Assembly (NCBI GenBank): GCA_018676675.1
Contig: JABHEG010000200.1
Coordinates: 1-64,000, forward strand
DNA from: Lentisphaerota bacterium
GTDB lineage: Bacteria; Verrucomicrobiota; Lentisphaeria; Oligosphaerales; JABHEG01
DNA: 64,000 nucleotides
Direction: 5' to 3'
Under the pieces are notes generated by a model that was not told the origin of the DNA, did not search any database, and saw nothing but the letters and a program-made list of their open reading frames with translations. Numbering within the stretch: position 1 is the stretch's first letter; every line of letters begins with the position of its first letter. This document shows, in pieces, positions 16,766 to 24,873 of this stretch. Made by a program: the position numbers and the translations under genes.

Positions 16766-17836
16766 TCAGGTCTCCGACGCAAGGTCCATCGCTGCTCTTA
16801 TCTCGGCCAATTCACGTTTCAGTGCTTTGACGGACTGCCGCAAGTCACCGCATTGGTGCAGCAGCATCTTCTCACGGGCAAACTCTTTCCGAGAGATCGC
16901 CGGGGTCCCGAACAGGGTAGCTCCGGCGGGAACATCCCGGGTGACTCCTGACTGCCCCATGATCACCGCACCGGGGCCGATTTCGAGGTGGCCGGCAACG
17001 CCGACTTGACCGGCGAGAATGGCGCCGCGGCCAACGTTCGAGCTCCCTGAAACACCCACTTGGGCCACGATGAAGCAATGTTCACCGATCACCACATTGT
17101 GGGCAATCTGGACCAAATTGTCTATCTTCACCCCACGCTGTATCCATGTCCTGCCGAAGCGTGCCCGGTCAATCGCGACCTGGGCCCCGACCTCAACGTC
17201 GTCATCGATCTGGACGATACCGACCTGCGGAACTTTCTCATGCCCGGAAGCGCCGGGGATGAAACCAAAGCCATCGCTCCCGATCGTAGTCCCTGAGTGG
17301 ACGATGACACGCTCCCCCAGGACACACCACTCGCGTATGGTCACATTCGGATGAATGAAGCAATCGCCACCAAGCCGCGCATTTTCTCCCACAAACACGC
17401 CCGCCCCGATCACGGAGTTCTCACCGATAGCAGCTCCGGACTCGATCACAGCACACGGCCCAACGTGGGCCGAAGCGTGTACGTCAGCGTCAGCAGCAAC
17501 CACAGCGGACGGATGCTTGCCAGGCGCGTACGTGGGCATCGGAGGAGCGAACTGCATGACGGCGCAACTGAAGGACGAGGACGGATCATCGCACAGAATC
17601 CACGCCCTGCCGGAGGGGGGGGGGGCGTCAAAGTCCCGAGGGAGAAGAACAACCCCGGCTGCCGACGTCAAGACCTGAGGGCGGTACTTCTCGTTGCCCA
17701 GGAAGGAAACATCGTGGGCCGTCGCATCAGCCAACGAGGCGACTGAGTGGACGTCCACATCACCCGCCCCGATGAGTGAACCGCCCACCAACTTGGCAAC
17801 GTCAGCGCTAGTCATGCCGGCTTGATCCACACCCAC
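16766..17836 (-). CDS. lpxD: UDP-3-O-acylglucosamine N-acyltransferase LpxD
   Basis: A 356-residue left-handed beta-helix acyltransferase for the third step of lipid A synthesis. The N-terminal uridine-binding domain (residues about 1-100) ends in 'GKHPSAVV'. Hexapeptide repeats follow, with the catalytic region 'VQIAHNVVIGEHCFIVAQVGVSGSS' (the family His is in IAHN), then a C-terminal helix. It sits directly downstream of the Skp/OmpH gene, the conserved envelope order. An 11-C homopolymer inside the coding strand encodes three prolines. The start could also be the ATG at 17815; no strong Shine-Dalgarno distinguishes them. Confidence 0.95.
   Translation of the reverse strand: MGVDQAGMTSADVAKLVGGSLIGAGDVDVHSVASLADATAHDVSFLGNEKYRPQVLTSAAGVVLLPRDFDAPPPSGRAWILCDDPSSSFSCAVMQFAPPMPTYAPGKHPSAVVAADADVHASAHVGPCAVIESGAAIGENSVIGAGVFVGENARLGGDCFIHPNVTIREWCVLGERVIVHSGTTIGSDGFGFIPGASGHEKVPQVGIVQIDDDVEVGAQVAIDRARFGRTWIQRGVKIDNLVQIAHNVVIGEHCFIVAQVGVSGSSNVGRGAILAGQVGVAGHLEIGPGAVIMGQSGVTRDVPAGATLFGTPAISRKEFAREKMLLHQCGDLRQSVKALKRELAEIRAAMDLASET
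17615..17625. repeat. Eleven-base G (C on the coding strand) homopolymer inside lpxD
   Basis: Eleven consecutive G on the plus strand correspond to a C tract in lpxD spanning codons for Ala-Pro-Pro-Pro, near residue 70. Tracts of this length are prone to slipped-strand length change, and one base gained or lost would truncate LpxD early. The current length keeps the frame open. Confidence 0.85.
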
Positions 17837-17849
17837 AGCCTGTCCTCGT

Positions 17850-18467
17850 CTACTCCTCTGCCTTGGCCTCGTCGGGCTTGGGCAGTTCGTCCTCGTGGCC
17901 TCGATTGAGCTCAGTAAGAACGGTGTCGGTTAGGTCGGATGCGGGCTCAAAGTACACCACGACGGGTATCATATTACGGCTCATACCTGAGGTATCAATG
18001 ACTGCTTTCAGCCCCTCGCGCTCGGCATACGAGCGGACAAATGTCGAGATCTCATCGACTATTCCCTGCCGGAGCTGGAGGTATTTTCCCTGCAGTTCTT
18101 TGTCGATTTTCTTCAGGAATCCCTGCAGTTCCCGCTTCTTCTCCTGGTACAGGGCGTCGCTCTCTTCGACCTTCTGTCGATGCTCTTTCCGAACATCATC
18201 ACTCAAGGCAATGTTCAGTGATGCATCACGGTGTTCGTCCCGCTTGGTCTTGATCAGCTCAATCTCTTCCGCAATGCGTTTGGCCTCGCCCTCGTAGGCT
18301 TCCTTCTGTGTCTTGAAGGCGGAGTCGTCGCGGGCGGTCTTGTAGTAGCCTTGGAAGACGCGTTCCATGTCGATGAAGCCGATGCCGTCCCCCGCAAACA
18401 GAGATGCGGACACAAACGTCACGGCAACGGTCGCCAAAACTGTTCGGTAGAAACCCTGGTTGATCAC
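17850..18467 (-). CDS. OmpH/Skp-family periplasmic chaperone
   Basis: About 205 residues: a signal peptide (to about residue 26, VTFVSASLFAG), the conserved 'IGFIDMERVFQGY' start of mature OmpH, a long charged coiled-coil (about residues 45-125), and a C-terminal strand with 'VIDTSG...PVVVYFEP'. Skp-like proteins hold unfolded outer-membrane proteins in the periplasm. The GTG at 18467 has GGAGG nine bases upstream; a GTG at 18476 would place the Shine-Dalgarno against the start codon. It lies two bases after the STAS gene stop and before lpxD, matching the usual skp-lpxD linkage, although bamA is missing here. Confidence 0.85.
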   Translation of the reverse strand: MINQGFYRTVLATVAVTFVSASLFAGDGIGFIDMERVFQGYYKTARDDSAFKTQKEAYEGEAKRIAEEIELIKTKRDEHRDASLNIALSDDVRKEHRQKVEESDALYQEKKRELQGFLKKIDKELQGKYLQLRQGIVDEISTFVRSYAEREGLKAVIDTSGMSRNMIPVVVYFEPASDLTDTVLTELNRGHEDELPKPDEAKAEE

Positions 18468-18468
18468 G

Positions 18469-18963
18469 TCACTCACCCTCCGGCGTATCAGAACTCACTT
18501 CTGCACTCAGCAGATCGACAACATCGCGGAATTTGGGAACATTTTGAGGATCAAGGTCCATCAGGGCCTGATGGGCGGCCAGGACTGTTTCGCCCATGGT
18601 TCCGTCACTGGCGGCCCTGCAAAGGTCGTTCCACGACCCGGGGGAGACCGTTTCCTCGGCGAACCGCCATATCTTGGACAGCCCGATTCCATCGAGTAAC
18701 TGCCGCAGATCGTCACTCGCGTTGACAACGACGAAATCGGCTGTGCCCCGCGCTTCGAGGCCGATCATGGCCAACACGCCGATGAACGTGCTGTCCATTC
18801 CCTGGCAGTCCGCCAGATCCAAGACGACCGCTCGGGCTCCTCGGCCTACCGCTTTGACGCCAAACGACCGCAGGTCGCGCGCCACCTTGAACGTTGCCCG
18901 GCCAATGGCACGAATGCCGATGACACTTTCCTGCTCGGCAACCAGTATCTGGGCTTCAGGCAT
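18469..18963 (-). CDS. STAS-domain protein (anti-sigma-factor-antagonist-like)
   Basis: A 164-residue protein whose first 110 residues form a STAS domain: an N-terminal strand pair 'VIGIRAIGRATF', then 'AVVLDLADCQGMDSTFIGVLAMIG', in which the serine of MDST sits at the SpoIIAA-type phosphorylation position, then 'ADFVVVNASDDLRQLLDGIGL'. A helical C-terminal extension of about 50 residues follows. Such proteins act as phospho-switches binding anti-sigma kinases. No kinase or phosphatase partner is adjacent; the gene lies immediately upstream of ompH/skp and is probably cotranscribed. Confidence 0.82.
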   Translation of the reverse strand: MPEAQILVAEQESVIGIRAIGRATFKVARDLRSFGVKAVGRGARAVVLDLADCQGMDSTFIGVLAMIGLEARGTADFVVVNASDDLRQLLDGIGLSKIWRFAEETVSPGSWNDLCRAASDGTMGETVLAAHQALMDLDPQNVPKFRDVVDLLSAEVSSDTPEGE

Positions 18964-19336
18964 GTTCGGGTCCCATCTAAGTCTAGCCGCACCACGACAT
19001 CTGTCCGTCCGCCAGGCATCGGGCTCGAGATTCCCGCGTACGCAACCGGACACCGGAGTCCACGGCCTTGGACAAGTACGAGCAAACATAGCTGATGATC
19101 GGGGAAATCGCAACGGGGAACCGCGGGTGAAATGCACCGTAACGCGCGGAGGATAGTGACGGGACGCGGTGGTGCCCCCATGGAAGCCCGGGGAATGCAG
19201 ACCACAGTCGGATCACGCCGACGGTATTCCGTGACGCGTGCCCCCTCGGCCCATCACGCCTGCTCGACTCGCCGCATGGTCTGTTCCCCGGAGAGGGGAA
19301 GGGCGGCACGTAGCGGTCTGTCAGCCACACAGAGGG
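18964..19336. other. Gap between alaS and the STAS gene
   Basis: Between the alaS stop and the STAS start on the minus strand I see no gene, RNA or repeat that I can support. An open frame of about 115 codons on the minus strand has no motif and no ribosome-binding site. The stretch likely contains the alaS terminator or the promoter for STAS-ompH-lpxD. Confidence 0.45.
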
Positions 19337-21106
19337 CTACTCAAGTACGGCCTTGATCCGGCGCACACCGCGGCTGGAGCTTTCCTCTTTGGTGATGCGA
19401 AATGCCCCGAGAGCACCGGTCCTTTCCGCGTGCGGACCGCCGCAGACCTCCCGGCTCACGTCCCCGATCGAGTAGACTCGAACCTTCTCACCATACTTCT
19501 GATCGAACAGCGCGATTGCGCCGGATCCCCGGGCCTCTTCCAGGCTCATTTCGTCGAAAGAGATGGGCAAATCCCGTTGGATCGCCTCGTTGACCAGACC
19601 CTGAACCTGGCTTCTCTCCTCGGCCGTCACCTTGGCGGGATGAGTGAAGTCAAAACGAAGTCTGTCAGCCGTGATGTTTGAGCCGGCCTGTCCCACGTGT
19701 CCTCCCAGAATCTTGCGCAGGGCAGCGTGGAGGAGGTGGGTTGCCGTGTGCAATGCCGCGGTCGTGTCGGAGGAATCTGCGAGTCCACCTTTGAACTTCT
19801 GCTCGGCTCCTGCCCGCGACAACTGCTGGTGCTTCGCATACGCCTTCTCGTAGCCCTTTGTATCAACCGTGAACTCCCGTTCGGCCGCCATCTCGATTGT
19901 GAGCTCAAGAGGGAAGCCGAATGTCTCATAGAGGTAAAACGCTTTCCTCCCGCTGATCACTTTTCTCTCCACGTGTGCGGGGAACGAGTCAACGAGTTTA
20001 CAGAATTCACGTGTCCCGCGCTCCAGAGCGCCGGCAAACTGGGCTTCCTCGTCAGCAAGGCTCTTCAGGATATCATCGCGGTTCTTTGCCAACTCGGTGT
20101 AAACGTCGCCATACTCCGCAACCACAACATCCGCCAGCACCGGCGTGAACGGTTCGGAGACGCCCAGCTTTCGCGCTTCGCGGATTGCCCGGCGAATCAG
20201 GCGGCGGAGGACGTAAGCCTGGTCGACGTTGGCCGGTCTCACGCCATCCCCCATGAGGAATGTCGCCGCTCGCATGTGCTCTACGACAATGCGTCCGCTG
20301 CGCGTGGCTCCGGGGTCTTCCACGCCGCTGATCTCAGCCAGCTTCTGCAGGAGGCCACTGAAAATCTCGGTCTCGAAGCAGCTGGCCTTGCCCTGAAGCA
20401 CAGCCGTAACGCGCTCCAGCCCCATCCCAGTATCCACATTTTTCTGGGCAAGAGGCTCAAACGTGCCGTTCTCAGTCTTGTTGTACTGCATGAACACATC
20501 GTTCCAGATCTCAACGTATTTGCCGCAGTTGCAGGCCACTCCGCAATCCGGGCCGCAGGACGGCTTGTCGAGCTCAATGAACATCTCAGTGTCAGGGCCA
20601 CATGGTCCGGTCTGGCCGGCAGGTCCCCACCAGTTGTGCTCCTTGCCAAGGAAAACGATCCGCTCAGCCGGAATCCCTTGCTTCATCCAGATCGCCGCGG
20701 CTTCCTCATCCCGCGGGGCATCCTCGTCACCGGCAAAACAGGAGACCCACAGCAGCTCGGGATCAATCCCCAGTTCCTTGGTCAGAAACTCGTGGCTCAT
20801 GGCGATGGCTTCTTCCTTGAAGTAGTCACCGAGCGACCAGTTCCCCAGCATCTCAAAGAACGTCAGATGGGTGGTGTCTCCGACTTCGTCGATATCACCT
20901 GTACGCACGCACTTCTGGTAATCGACGAGGCGCGTTCCGGCGGGGTGCTTGGCCCCCAGAAGGAACGGAACGAGCGGGTGCATGCCAGCCGTTGTGAAAA
21001 GGACTGTAGGGTCATTCTCCGGGACGAGCGGAGCGCTATCGATCTGAGCGTGCCCGTGCCGCTTGAAGAAATCTATGTAAGCCTGCCTGAGTTGTTTCGC
21101 TAACAT
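19337..21106 (-). CDS. alaS: Alanine--tRNA ligase, short form
   Basis: A 589-residue AlaRS. The catalytic domain has 'FTTAGMHPLVPFLLG', 'CVRTGDIDEVGDTTHLTFFEMLGNWSLGDYFK' and 'NVDTGMGLERV'. The tRNA-binding region and editing domain follow, with HTATHLLH (near residue 453) and CGGPHAERTG (near 557). The protein ends straight after the editing domain ('RGVRRIKAVLE'), so the C-terminal DHHA1/C-Ala domain of standard AlaRS (about 870 residues) is missing. Short AlaRS of this layout occur in several bacterial lineages, so this is likely a real subtype. The ATG at 21106 matches the family start; the frame is open far upstream. Confidence 0.95.
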   Translation of the reverse strand: MLAKQLRQAYIDFFKRHGHAQIDSAPLVPENDPTVLFTTAGMHPLVPFLLGAKHPAGTRLVDYQKCVRTGDIDEVGDTTHLTFFEMLGNWSLGDYFKEEAIAMSHEFLTKELGIDPELLWVSCFAGDEDAPRDEEAAAIWMKQGIPAERIVFLGKEHNWWGPAGQTGPCGPDTEMFIELDKPSCGPDCGVACNCGKYVEIWNDVFMQYNKTENGTFEPLAQKNVDTGMGLERVTAVLQGKASCFETEIFSGLLQKLAEISGVEDPGATRSGRIVVEHMRAATFLMGDGVRPANVDQAYVLRRLIRRAIREARKLGVSEPFTPVLADVVVAEYGDVYTELAKNRDDILKSLADEEAQFAGALERGTREFCKLVDSFPAHVERKVISGRKAFYLYETFGFPLELTIEMAAEREFTVDTKGYEKAYAKHQQLSRAGAEQKFKGGLADSSDTTAALHTATHLLHAALRKILGGHVGQAGSNITADRLRFDFTHPAKVTAEERSQVQGLVNEAIQRDLPISFDEMSLEEARGSGAIALFDQKYGEKVRVYSIGDVSREVCGGPHAERTGALGAFRITKEESSSRGVRRIKAVLE

Positions 21107-21132
21107 CGTCACTCCAACGTCCTGTGCTGCTT

Positions 21133-21161
21133 TTGAAAATGTCCCAGCGAATCTGTAATCT
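21133..21161 (+). promoter_or_regulatory. Candidate sigma70-type promoter for the esterase gene
   Basis: TTGAAA (21133-21138) and TAATCT (21156-21161) are separated by exactly 17 bases. They lie about 100 bases upstream of the esterase ATG, in an AT-richer patch between divergent alaS and the esterase. Confidence 0.4.
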
Positions 21162-21259
21162 ATATGCCCTGCCCGATAATTCGAAGAATCGCGCCGACAA
21201 AGAAGCAATGGTCTGCCGGCATCCGCACGGGGACACTTTGTCCGCAAAAGGAGGAAGCG

Positions 21260-22006
21260 ATGGCATTCGCTCAGGTGAATTGGTCGAGTCAAACGCTTGG
21301 CAAGCAAGTCGGCATGCATGTGATCCTGCCTGAAGTGGGAACGCCGCCTTTCCCGGTGTTCTACCTGCTCCACGGCCTCTCGGATGACTACACAATCTGG
21401 CATCGGCGGACCAGGATCGAGTGGTACGTTCGCGAACGCCCTCTCATCGTGGTCATGCCAGACGGGTTCCGGGGATTCTACACCAATCAGGAGGAGGGCC
21501 CCGCCTACGCGAGCTACATGGCGAAGGAATTGCCCGCATTTGTGGAGAGACACTTCGCCGCATCACCGGCGCGCGAACAACGCTGTGTTGGAGGCCTTTC
21601 CATGGGGGGATACGGCGCGTTGCGCCTTGCTCTCGGCTACCCCGAACGCTATGTCTCTACCAACAGCCATTCCGGGGCCGTCTTGTTCGGACACCTATCG
21701 TGTGCTGAGCTCGAACGCGACAACGCTGAGTTCAGGCAGATCTTCGGTGCAGATCCCAAGGGTTCTGAACACGATTTGATCGCGCTTTCCCGGCGCGCCG
21801 AACAACGGCAGGTCATACCCGAGATCCATATCGATTGCGGGACGGAAGACGTCCTGATCGAGCAGAACCGTGAGTTCCACGCGCAACTGGACGAGATGGG
21901 AGTCACGCATGTCTACCGGGAGCATCCCGGAGCACACACGTGGGACTACTGGGACGTCCACATTCAGGACGCGCTGCAGTTCCATTGCAGGGCTCTCGGG
22001 ATCTAA
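21260..22006 (+). CDS. Alpha/beta-hydrolase esterase (esterase D / tributyrin-esterase type)
   Basis: A 248-residue serine esterase. The nucleophile elbow is 'GGLSMGGYGALRLALGYP' (G-L-S-M-G), followed by an acid in 'IDCGTEDVLI' and the histidine in 'HPGAHTWDYWD', giving a complete catalytic triad. The N-terminus 'HVILPEVG' to 'PVFYLLHGLSDDYTIWHRRTRIE' is typical of the putative-esterase family that hydrolyses short-chain or acetyl-sugar esters. There is no signal peptide, so it is probably cytoplasmic. A strong AAAAGGAGG site lies six bases before the ATG at 21260. It stands alone, divergent from alaS. Confidence 0.88.
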   Translation: MAFAQVNWSSQTLGKQVGMHVILPEVGTPPFPVFYLLHGLSDDYTIWHRRTRIEWYVRERPLIVVMPDGFRGFYTNQEEGPAYASYMAKELPAFVERHFAASPAREQRCVGGLSMGGYGALRLALGYPERYVSTNSHSGAVLFGHLSCAELERDNAEFRQIFGADPKGSEHDLIALSRRAEQRQVIPEIHIDCGTEDVLIEQNREFHAQLDEMGVTHVYREHPGAHTWDYWDVHIQDALQFHCRALGI

Positions 22007-22272
22007 GGGTTGGCGCGGAAATAACTCTAGATTTTGGCGGGAGCGCAGGATGGTCAGTCGGAAGGCAGGAGGAGCGACGCATACCGAGGTATGTGTGCGA
22101 CGATTGACGCCGCGAATGGCCGTGCTCCGCCCCGCCCCGTAGAGCTGCGCCCCTTTTGCTCTCTGGCTTCGTTGCTTCACTCGGGACATATCAAGATATG
22201 CCCGCTCGCCCGCGCCTGGCCAGAAACCAAAATGACCAGCAGCAAAATGTGAAGTTGTTTCCGCGCCGGCCC
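22007..22272. repeat. MITE-like element with imperfect terminal inverted repeats
   Basis: A 266-bp block fills the gap between convergent genes. Its ends (22007-22035 and 22244-22272) are inverted repeats sharing GGCGCGGAAA, AACT and ATTTT, about 6 mismatches in 28. Inside are two smaller hairpins: ATACC-GA-GGTAT near 22081-22095 and a CATATC-AA-GATATG stem near 22187-22200. There is no open frame with a recognisable function. The structure suggests a non-autonomous mobile or REP-type element; only one copy is in this window. Confidence 0.6.
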
Positions 22273-22282
22273 TAAGCAACCG

Positions 22283-24082
22283 TCACGAGTCCCGGTTCAC
22301 CCGCAGGAAGTGGTAGAAGCGATCGGTCGGCAGAAACGCATCGGCCAGCGCCTCGGCATGGTAGCGAAGTCCGTAGTCATCTGTCACGAGCCACAGAGCG
22401 TCGGTATCATCACGCACCTCTCCCAACTGCCGCATGATGTACCGATCGGCGTTCTGCGAGTCGTGTGTCTGGGCTGTGAACACTACGGTCACCCCGTCTG
22501 ACGTCTCTCGGGAGGGAACTGTCCCACGACCATCGAACACCACCTCGAGGCGTCCGAAACGTTGAGCGACACTTCGACAGGAGGCCACAAGCGAATCCCG
22601 GGCAGCAGCCAGGCCCTCCCCGTGCTCGATGCGGGAAAGCGCATGAACGCGTTTGACGACGTTGTAGCCATCGATGAACAGCCAGGGGAGACCGGCTGTC
22701 CGGCCAGATTCGAGAACATCACCAACGTGCCAGATCTCGACTGCATGATGCACAGTGTCGGCATCCACTTCGGGGGAAATCCCACGTTCCTCGACCGATG
22801 ACATCCTCTCGGCGATCCCTTGGCGACGTTCCTCCAGAGCTTCCGTGATGAGTTCGCTCTCCCCCTTCCTCAGCGTCCTCAGAACGAAGGGCGCTCGCAG
22901 CACGCTTCCCACATCATCAAGGCGCGCCAGACCGTCAGCATTGTGGAGGGCTTCGCCGACCTGGGCAAGCAGCAGGGCCGCAAAAGGCGATTCGACATCC
23001 CGAGGCCGAGATTCAGGGAGTTGCTTCTCCAACTCAGTGCGTTCCTGGCGCACGCGCTCCAACGTGCCCTTGAGTTCAGGCAAGACCACCACACTCTCTT
23101 CCAGCGCCCTCACGAGCTCGTCTTCCGCCACGGCCAGATCGGTAACACGCTTCCGCAACTGTGAGAGCAGGCCGTGTCGCTCATTGAGATCTGCCTGAGC
23201 AGCCAACACCTTGCGAACTCGGGCCAGAATATCGTCGTCATGCCCCAACTCAAGCTTCTCGCGTACCAGATCAAGCTCCGAGGTCATCCCAAGGCTGTGG
23301 CAGCGGAAGGTGGCTACCTGTCGCTCGACGCGAGCCCCAAGTTCAGCCGTCAACTCATCCCTCGCTTCACGCGCCTCGCGCGCCTCGCGACGGGTAGACC
23401 GGAGTTGGTCCTGAAGCAGATCCCGTTCCGCCTGGAACGTTGCCTCAACTTTGGCGTGCTGCTCTTTGAGTCTCCGGAGCCGTTCGCGACTGTGCCCCAA
23501 GTCCTTGGTCGCCACCCTCAGTTCACGCTCAATCCGCGCGGTCTCTTCCCCGCCCGAGGCAGGTGGGGAGGACGTTGTGGGCTCCCGGCCGTTGTCCATG
23601 AGATCATGCAGCAGCAGCCACTCAGCCGGAAACACGTCCGAATCGCTCACCTTTGGGGCCGTTTCGGGACTCCATGGATGCTCCGTTCGCAGGGCACGCT
23701 CGCCACGTCGGCGCAGTGCAGGGCGTTCCTGGAGAGCCAGGGCGACCAGCAGTTCTCTCCCCTCCGCTCCTCGGGCCAGTGTTCGCCAGTGGCGAAGCAG
23801 CCACTCCTCACTCAAAGCAAGTAGAGCCTGAGCCCACGTTGTCCATGGAGCCCCGGGAAAAGCGAGGAAGGCTTGGCGGAACTCCGGGTCACGCTCTATG
23901 AGGCTGCGCAGACGAGCACGAATCGTCCGTTTATCGACGTTCTTGGCCCCGACTTTGAACCCACGGAAGAGTTGTTCGAGGGCGGCGGTGTGCTGGTTGA
24001 GAAGACGGAGAAGCGCTGCCCCTTCCAAGCGGTTCGCCAACCAGTCTGCCGCAGCGCGGCCGAGGAATGTATCTGTTGCCAT
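22283..24082 (-). CDS. Coiled-coil protein with C-terminal NYN (YacP-like) RNase domain
   Basis: A 599-residue protein. Residues 1-160 form an uncharacterised helical domain. Residues about 190-400 are dominated by charged heptad-like helices with runs such as 'REAREAREARDELTAELG', predicting a long coiled coil. The last 140 residues form a NYN domain with the acidic metal-site residues in 'LFIDGYNVV', 'VVFDGRG', 'QNADRYIM' and 'LVTDDYGL', resembling YacP/Rae1-type endoribonucleases. The ATG at 24082 gives a sensible start; the frame is open 103 codons further upstream. I infer an RNA-cleaving role; the large N-terminal part has no family I recognise. Confidence 0.75.
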   Translation of the reverse strand: MATDTFLGRAAADWLANRLEGAALLRLLNQHTAALEQLFRGFKVGAKNVDKRTIRARLRSLIERDPEFRQAFLAFPGAPWTTWAQALLALSEEWLLRHWRTLARGAEGRELLVALALQERPALRRRGERALRTEHPWSPETAPKVSDSDVFPAEWLLLHDLMDNGREPTTSSPPASGGEETARIERELRVATKDLGHSRERLRRLKEQHAKVEATFQAERDLLQDQLRSTRREAREAREARDELTAELGARVERQVATFRCHSLGMTSELDLVREKLELGHDDDILARVRKVLAAQADLNERHGLLSQLRKRVTDLAVAEDELVRALEESVVVLPELKGTLERVRQERTELEKQLPESRPRDVESPFAALLLAQVGEALHNADGLARLDDVGSVLRAPFVLRTLRKGESELITEALEERRQGIAERMSSVEERGISPEVDADTVHHAVEIWHVGDVLESGRTAGLPWLFIDGYNVVKRVHALSRIEHGEGLAAARDSLVASCRSVAQRFGRLEVVFDGRGTVPSRETSDGVTVVFTAQTHDSQNADRYIMRQLGEVRDDTDALWLVTDDYGLRYHAEALADAFLPTDRFYHFLRVNRDS

Positions 24083-24590
24083 GCTTCTCTCATCCCAAAC
24101 GGGAATTGGTATCGTCTCGTTGAGTGGGGTGGGGAAAGAGCGCCTGGGGCGCGGCCTTCCTCTGTCCTTGCCGCAGGTTAATATGCCCCGAACTGACGCC
24201 TCTGCCGAGTTTGAACACCGTTTGAGCTCGATGTACATTTCGTCTCGCTTCGGAGGACTCCCTTTAGCGCTGGTCTGAGTCCTCCCGGAGCCTGCCTGTT
24301 CGCTCTGCGAGCAGGGACCTACGGCGAGGGCGGAAGCCTGACCTTGAGGGAGTTTGAGGAGCGAACTCGTGCTGGCTGGGTGTTCGGGCATAGCGGTCCG
24401 TCCCCACAGCTGAGTGGGTGATCACACCGGGCGTCACTGGCAGTGCATCGGGACGTGAAGTCGCCGCAAGGCAGTCGGTGCCCAGGATCCCGTTCCGAGC
24501 GGCGTACGCAACAGCGCCTGAACTCCCGCGAGGAGTTCAGGCGCTGTTTTTTTGTCTTGATTCGCCGAACAGCCCGAAAGGACGTGTGCC
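24083..24590. other. Long leader region upstream of the TM1266-TonB unit
   Basis: The 508-bp divergent gap is GC-rich and structured, with several self-complementary stretches (for example GTGATCAC near 24418) and a terminator hairpin just before the next gene. Faint resemblance to parts of a cobalamin riboswitch (a CACTGG...CGGGA segment and a CCAGGAT segment) is not strong enough to call one. No gene is visible. Confidence 0.45.
24511..24554 (+). terminator. Strong intrinsic terminator, probably an attenuator
   Basis: A perfect 15-bp stem (ACAGCGCCTGAACTC at 24511-24525 with its complement at 24533-24547, 7-base loop) is followed by a run of T. Only 36 bases separate it from the ATG at 24591, and they contain a ribosome-binding site but no visible promoter. 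Transcripts of the downstream genes must therefore read through it from an upstream promoter, the geometry of an attenuator rather than a gene-end terminator. No plus-strand gene precedes it. Confidence 0.85.
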
Positions 24591-24839
24591 ATGGAACAGC
24601 GAGTTGGCGCGATTGCTATCCTCGTTCGTGACCGCAAACAAGCGACCCCGAAGGTGAACGCACTGTTGAGCGACTTCGGCGACATCATCATCGGTCGCAT
24701 CGGCGTTCCATACCGTGAAAAGGGTGTGAACGTGATGGCCGTTCTGGTCGACGGGACCACCGACCAACTCGGTGCTCTCACGGGCAAACTGGGATCCCTC
24801 GAAGGCGTCACAACCAAGTCACTGCTGTTGATGAAGTAA
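24591..24839 (+). CDS. TM1266-family small regulator (iron-only hydrogenase system putative regulator)
   Basis: An 82-residue ferredoxin-like-fold (ACT-like) protein. 'RVGAIAILVRDR', 'VNALLSDFGDIIIGRIGVPYREKGVNVMAVLVDGTTD' and 'LTGKLGSLEGVTTKSLL' match the small family named after TM1266. Members are usually encoded beside [FeFe]-hydrogenase maturases and are thought to be regulators; the ligand is unknown. Here no hydrogenase gene is nearby. The gene instead precedes a TonB-dependent receptor by four bases and follows an attenuator-like terminator. A GAAAGGA site precedes the ATG. Confidence 0.8.
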   Translation: MEQRVGAIAILVRDRKQATPKVNALLSDFGDIIIGRIGVPYREKGVNVMAVLVDGTTDQLGALTGKLGSLEGVTTKSLLLMK

Positions 24840-24873
24840 CCAAATGACCACTCAGGAAAAGGACACCCGCATG

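Noticed and set aside
18983..19330. 115-codon minus-strand open frame between alaS and the STAS gene
   Set aside because: No start signal, motif or plausible composition.
19697..21103. 468-codon plus-strand open frame opposite alaS
   Set aside because: Antisense shadow of a clear alaS; no family resemblance.
24340..24500. Cobalamin riboswitch
   Set aside because: Only fragments (CACTGG...CGGGA, CCAGGAT) resemble the consensus; the hairpin between them is too short and the B12 box is not intact. Kept only as an unnamed leader.
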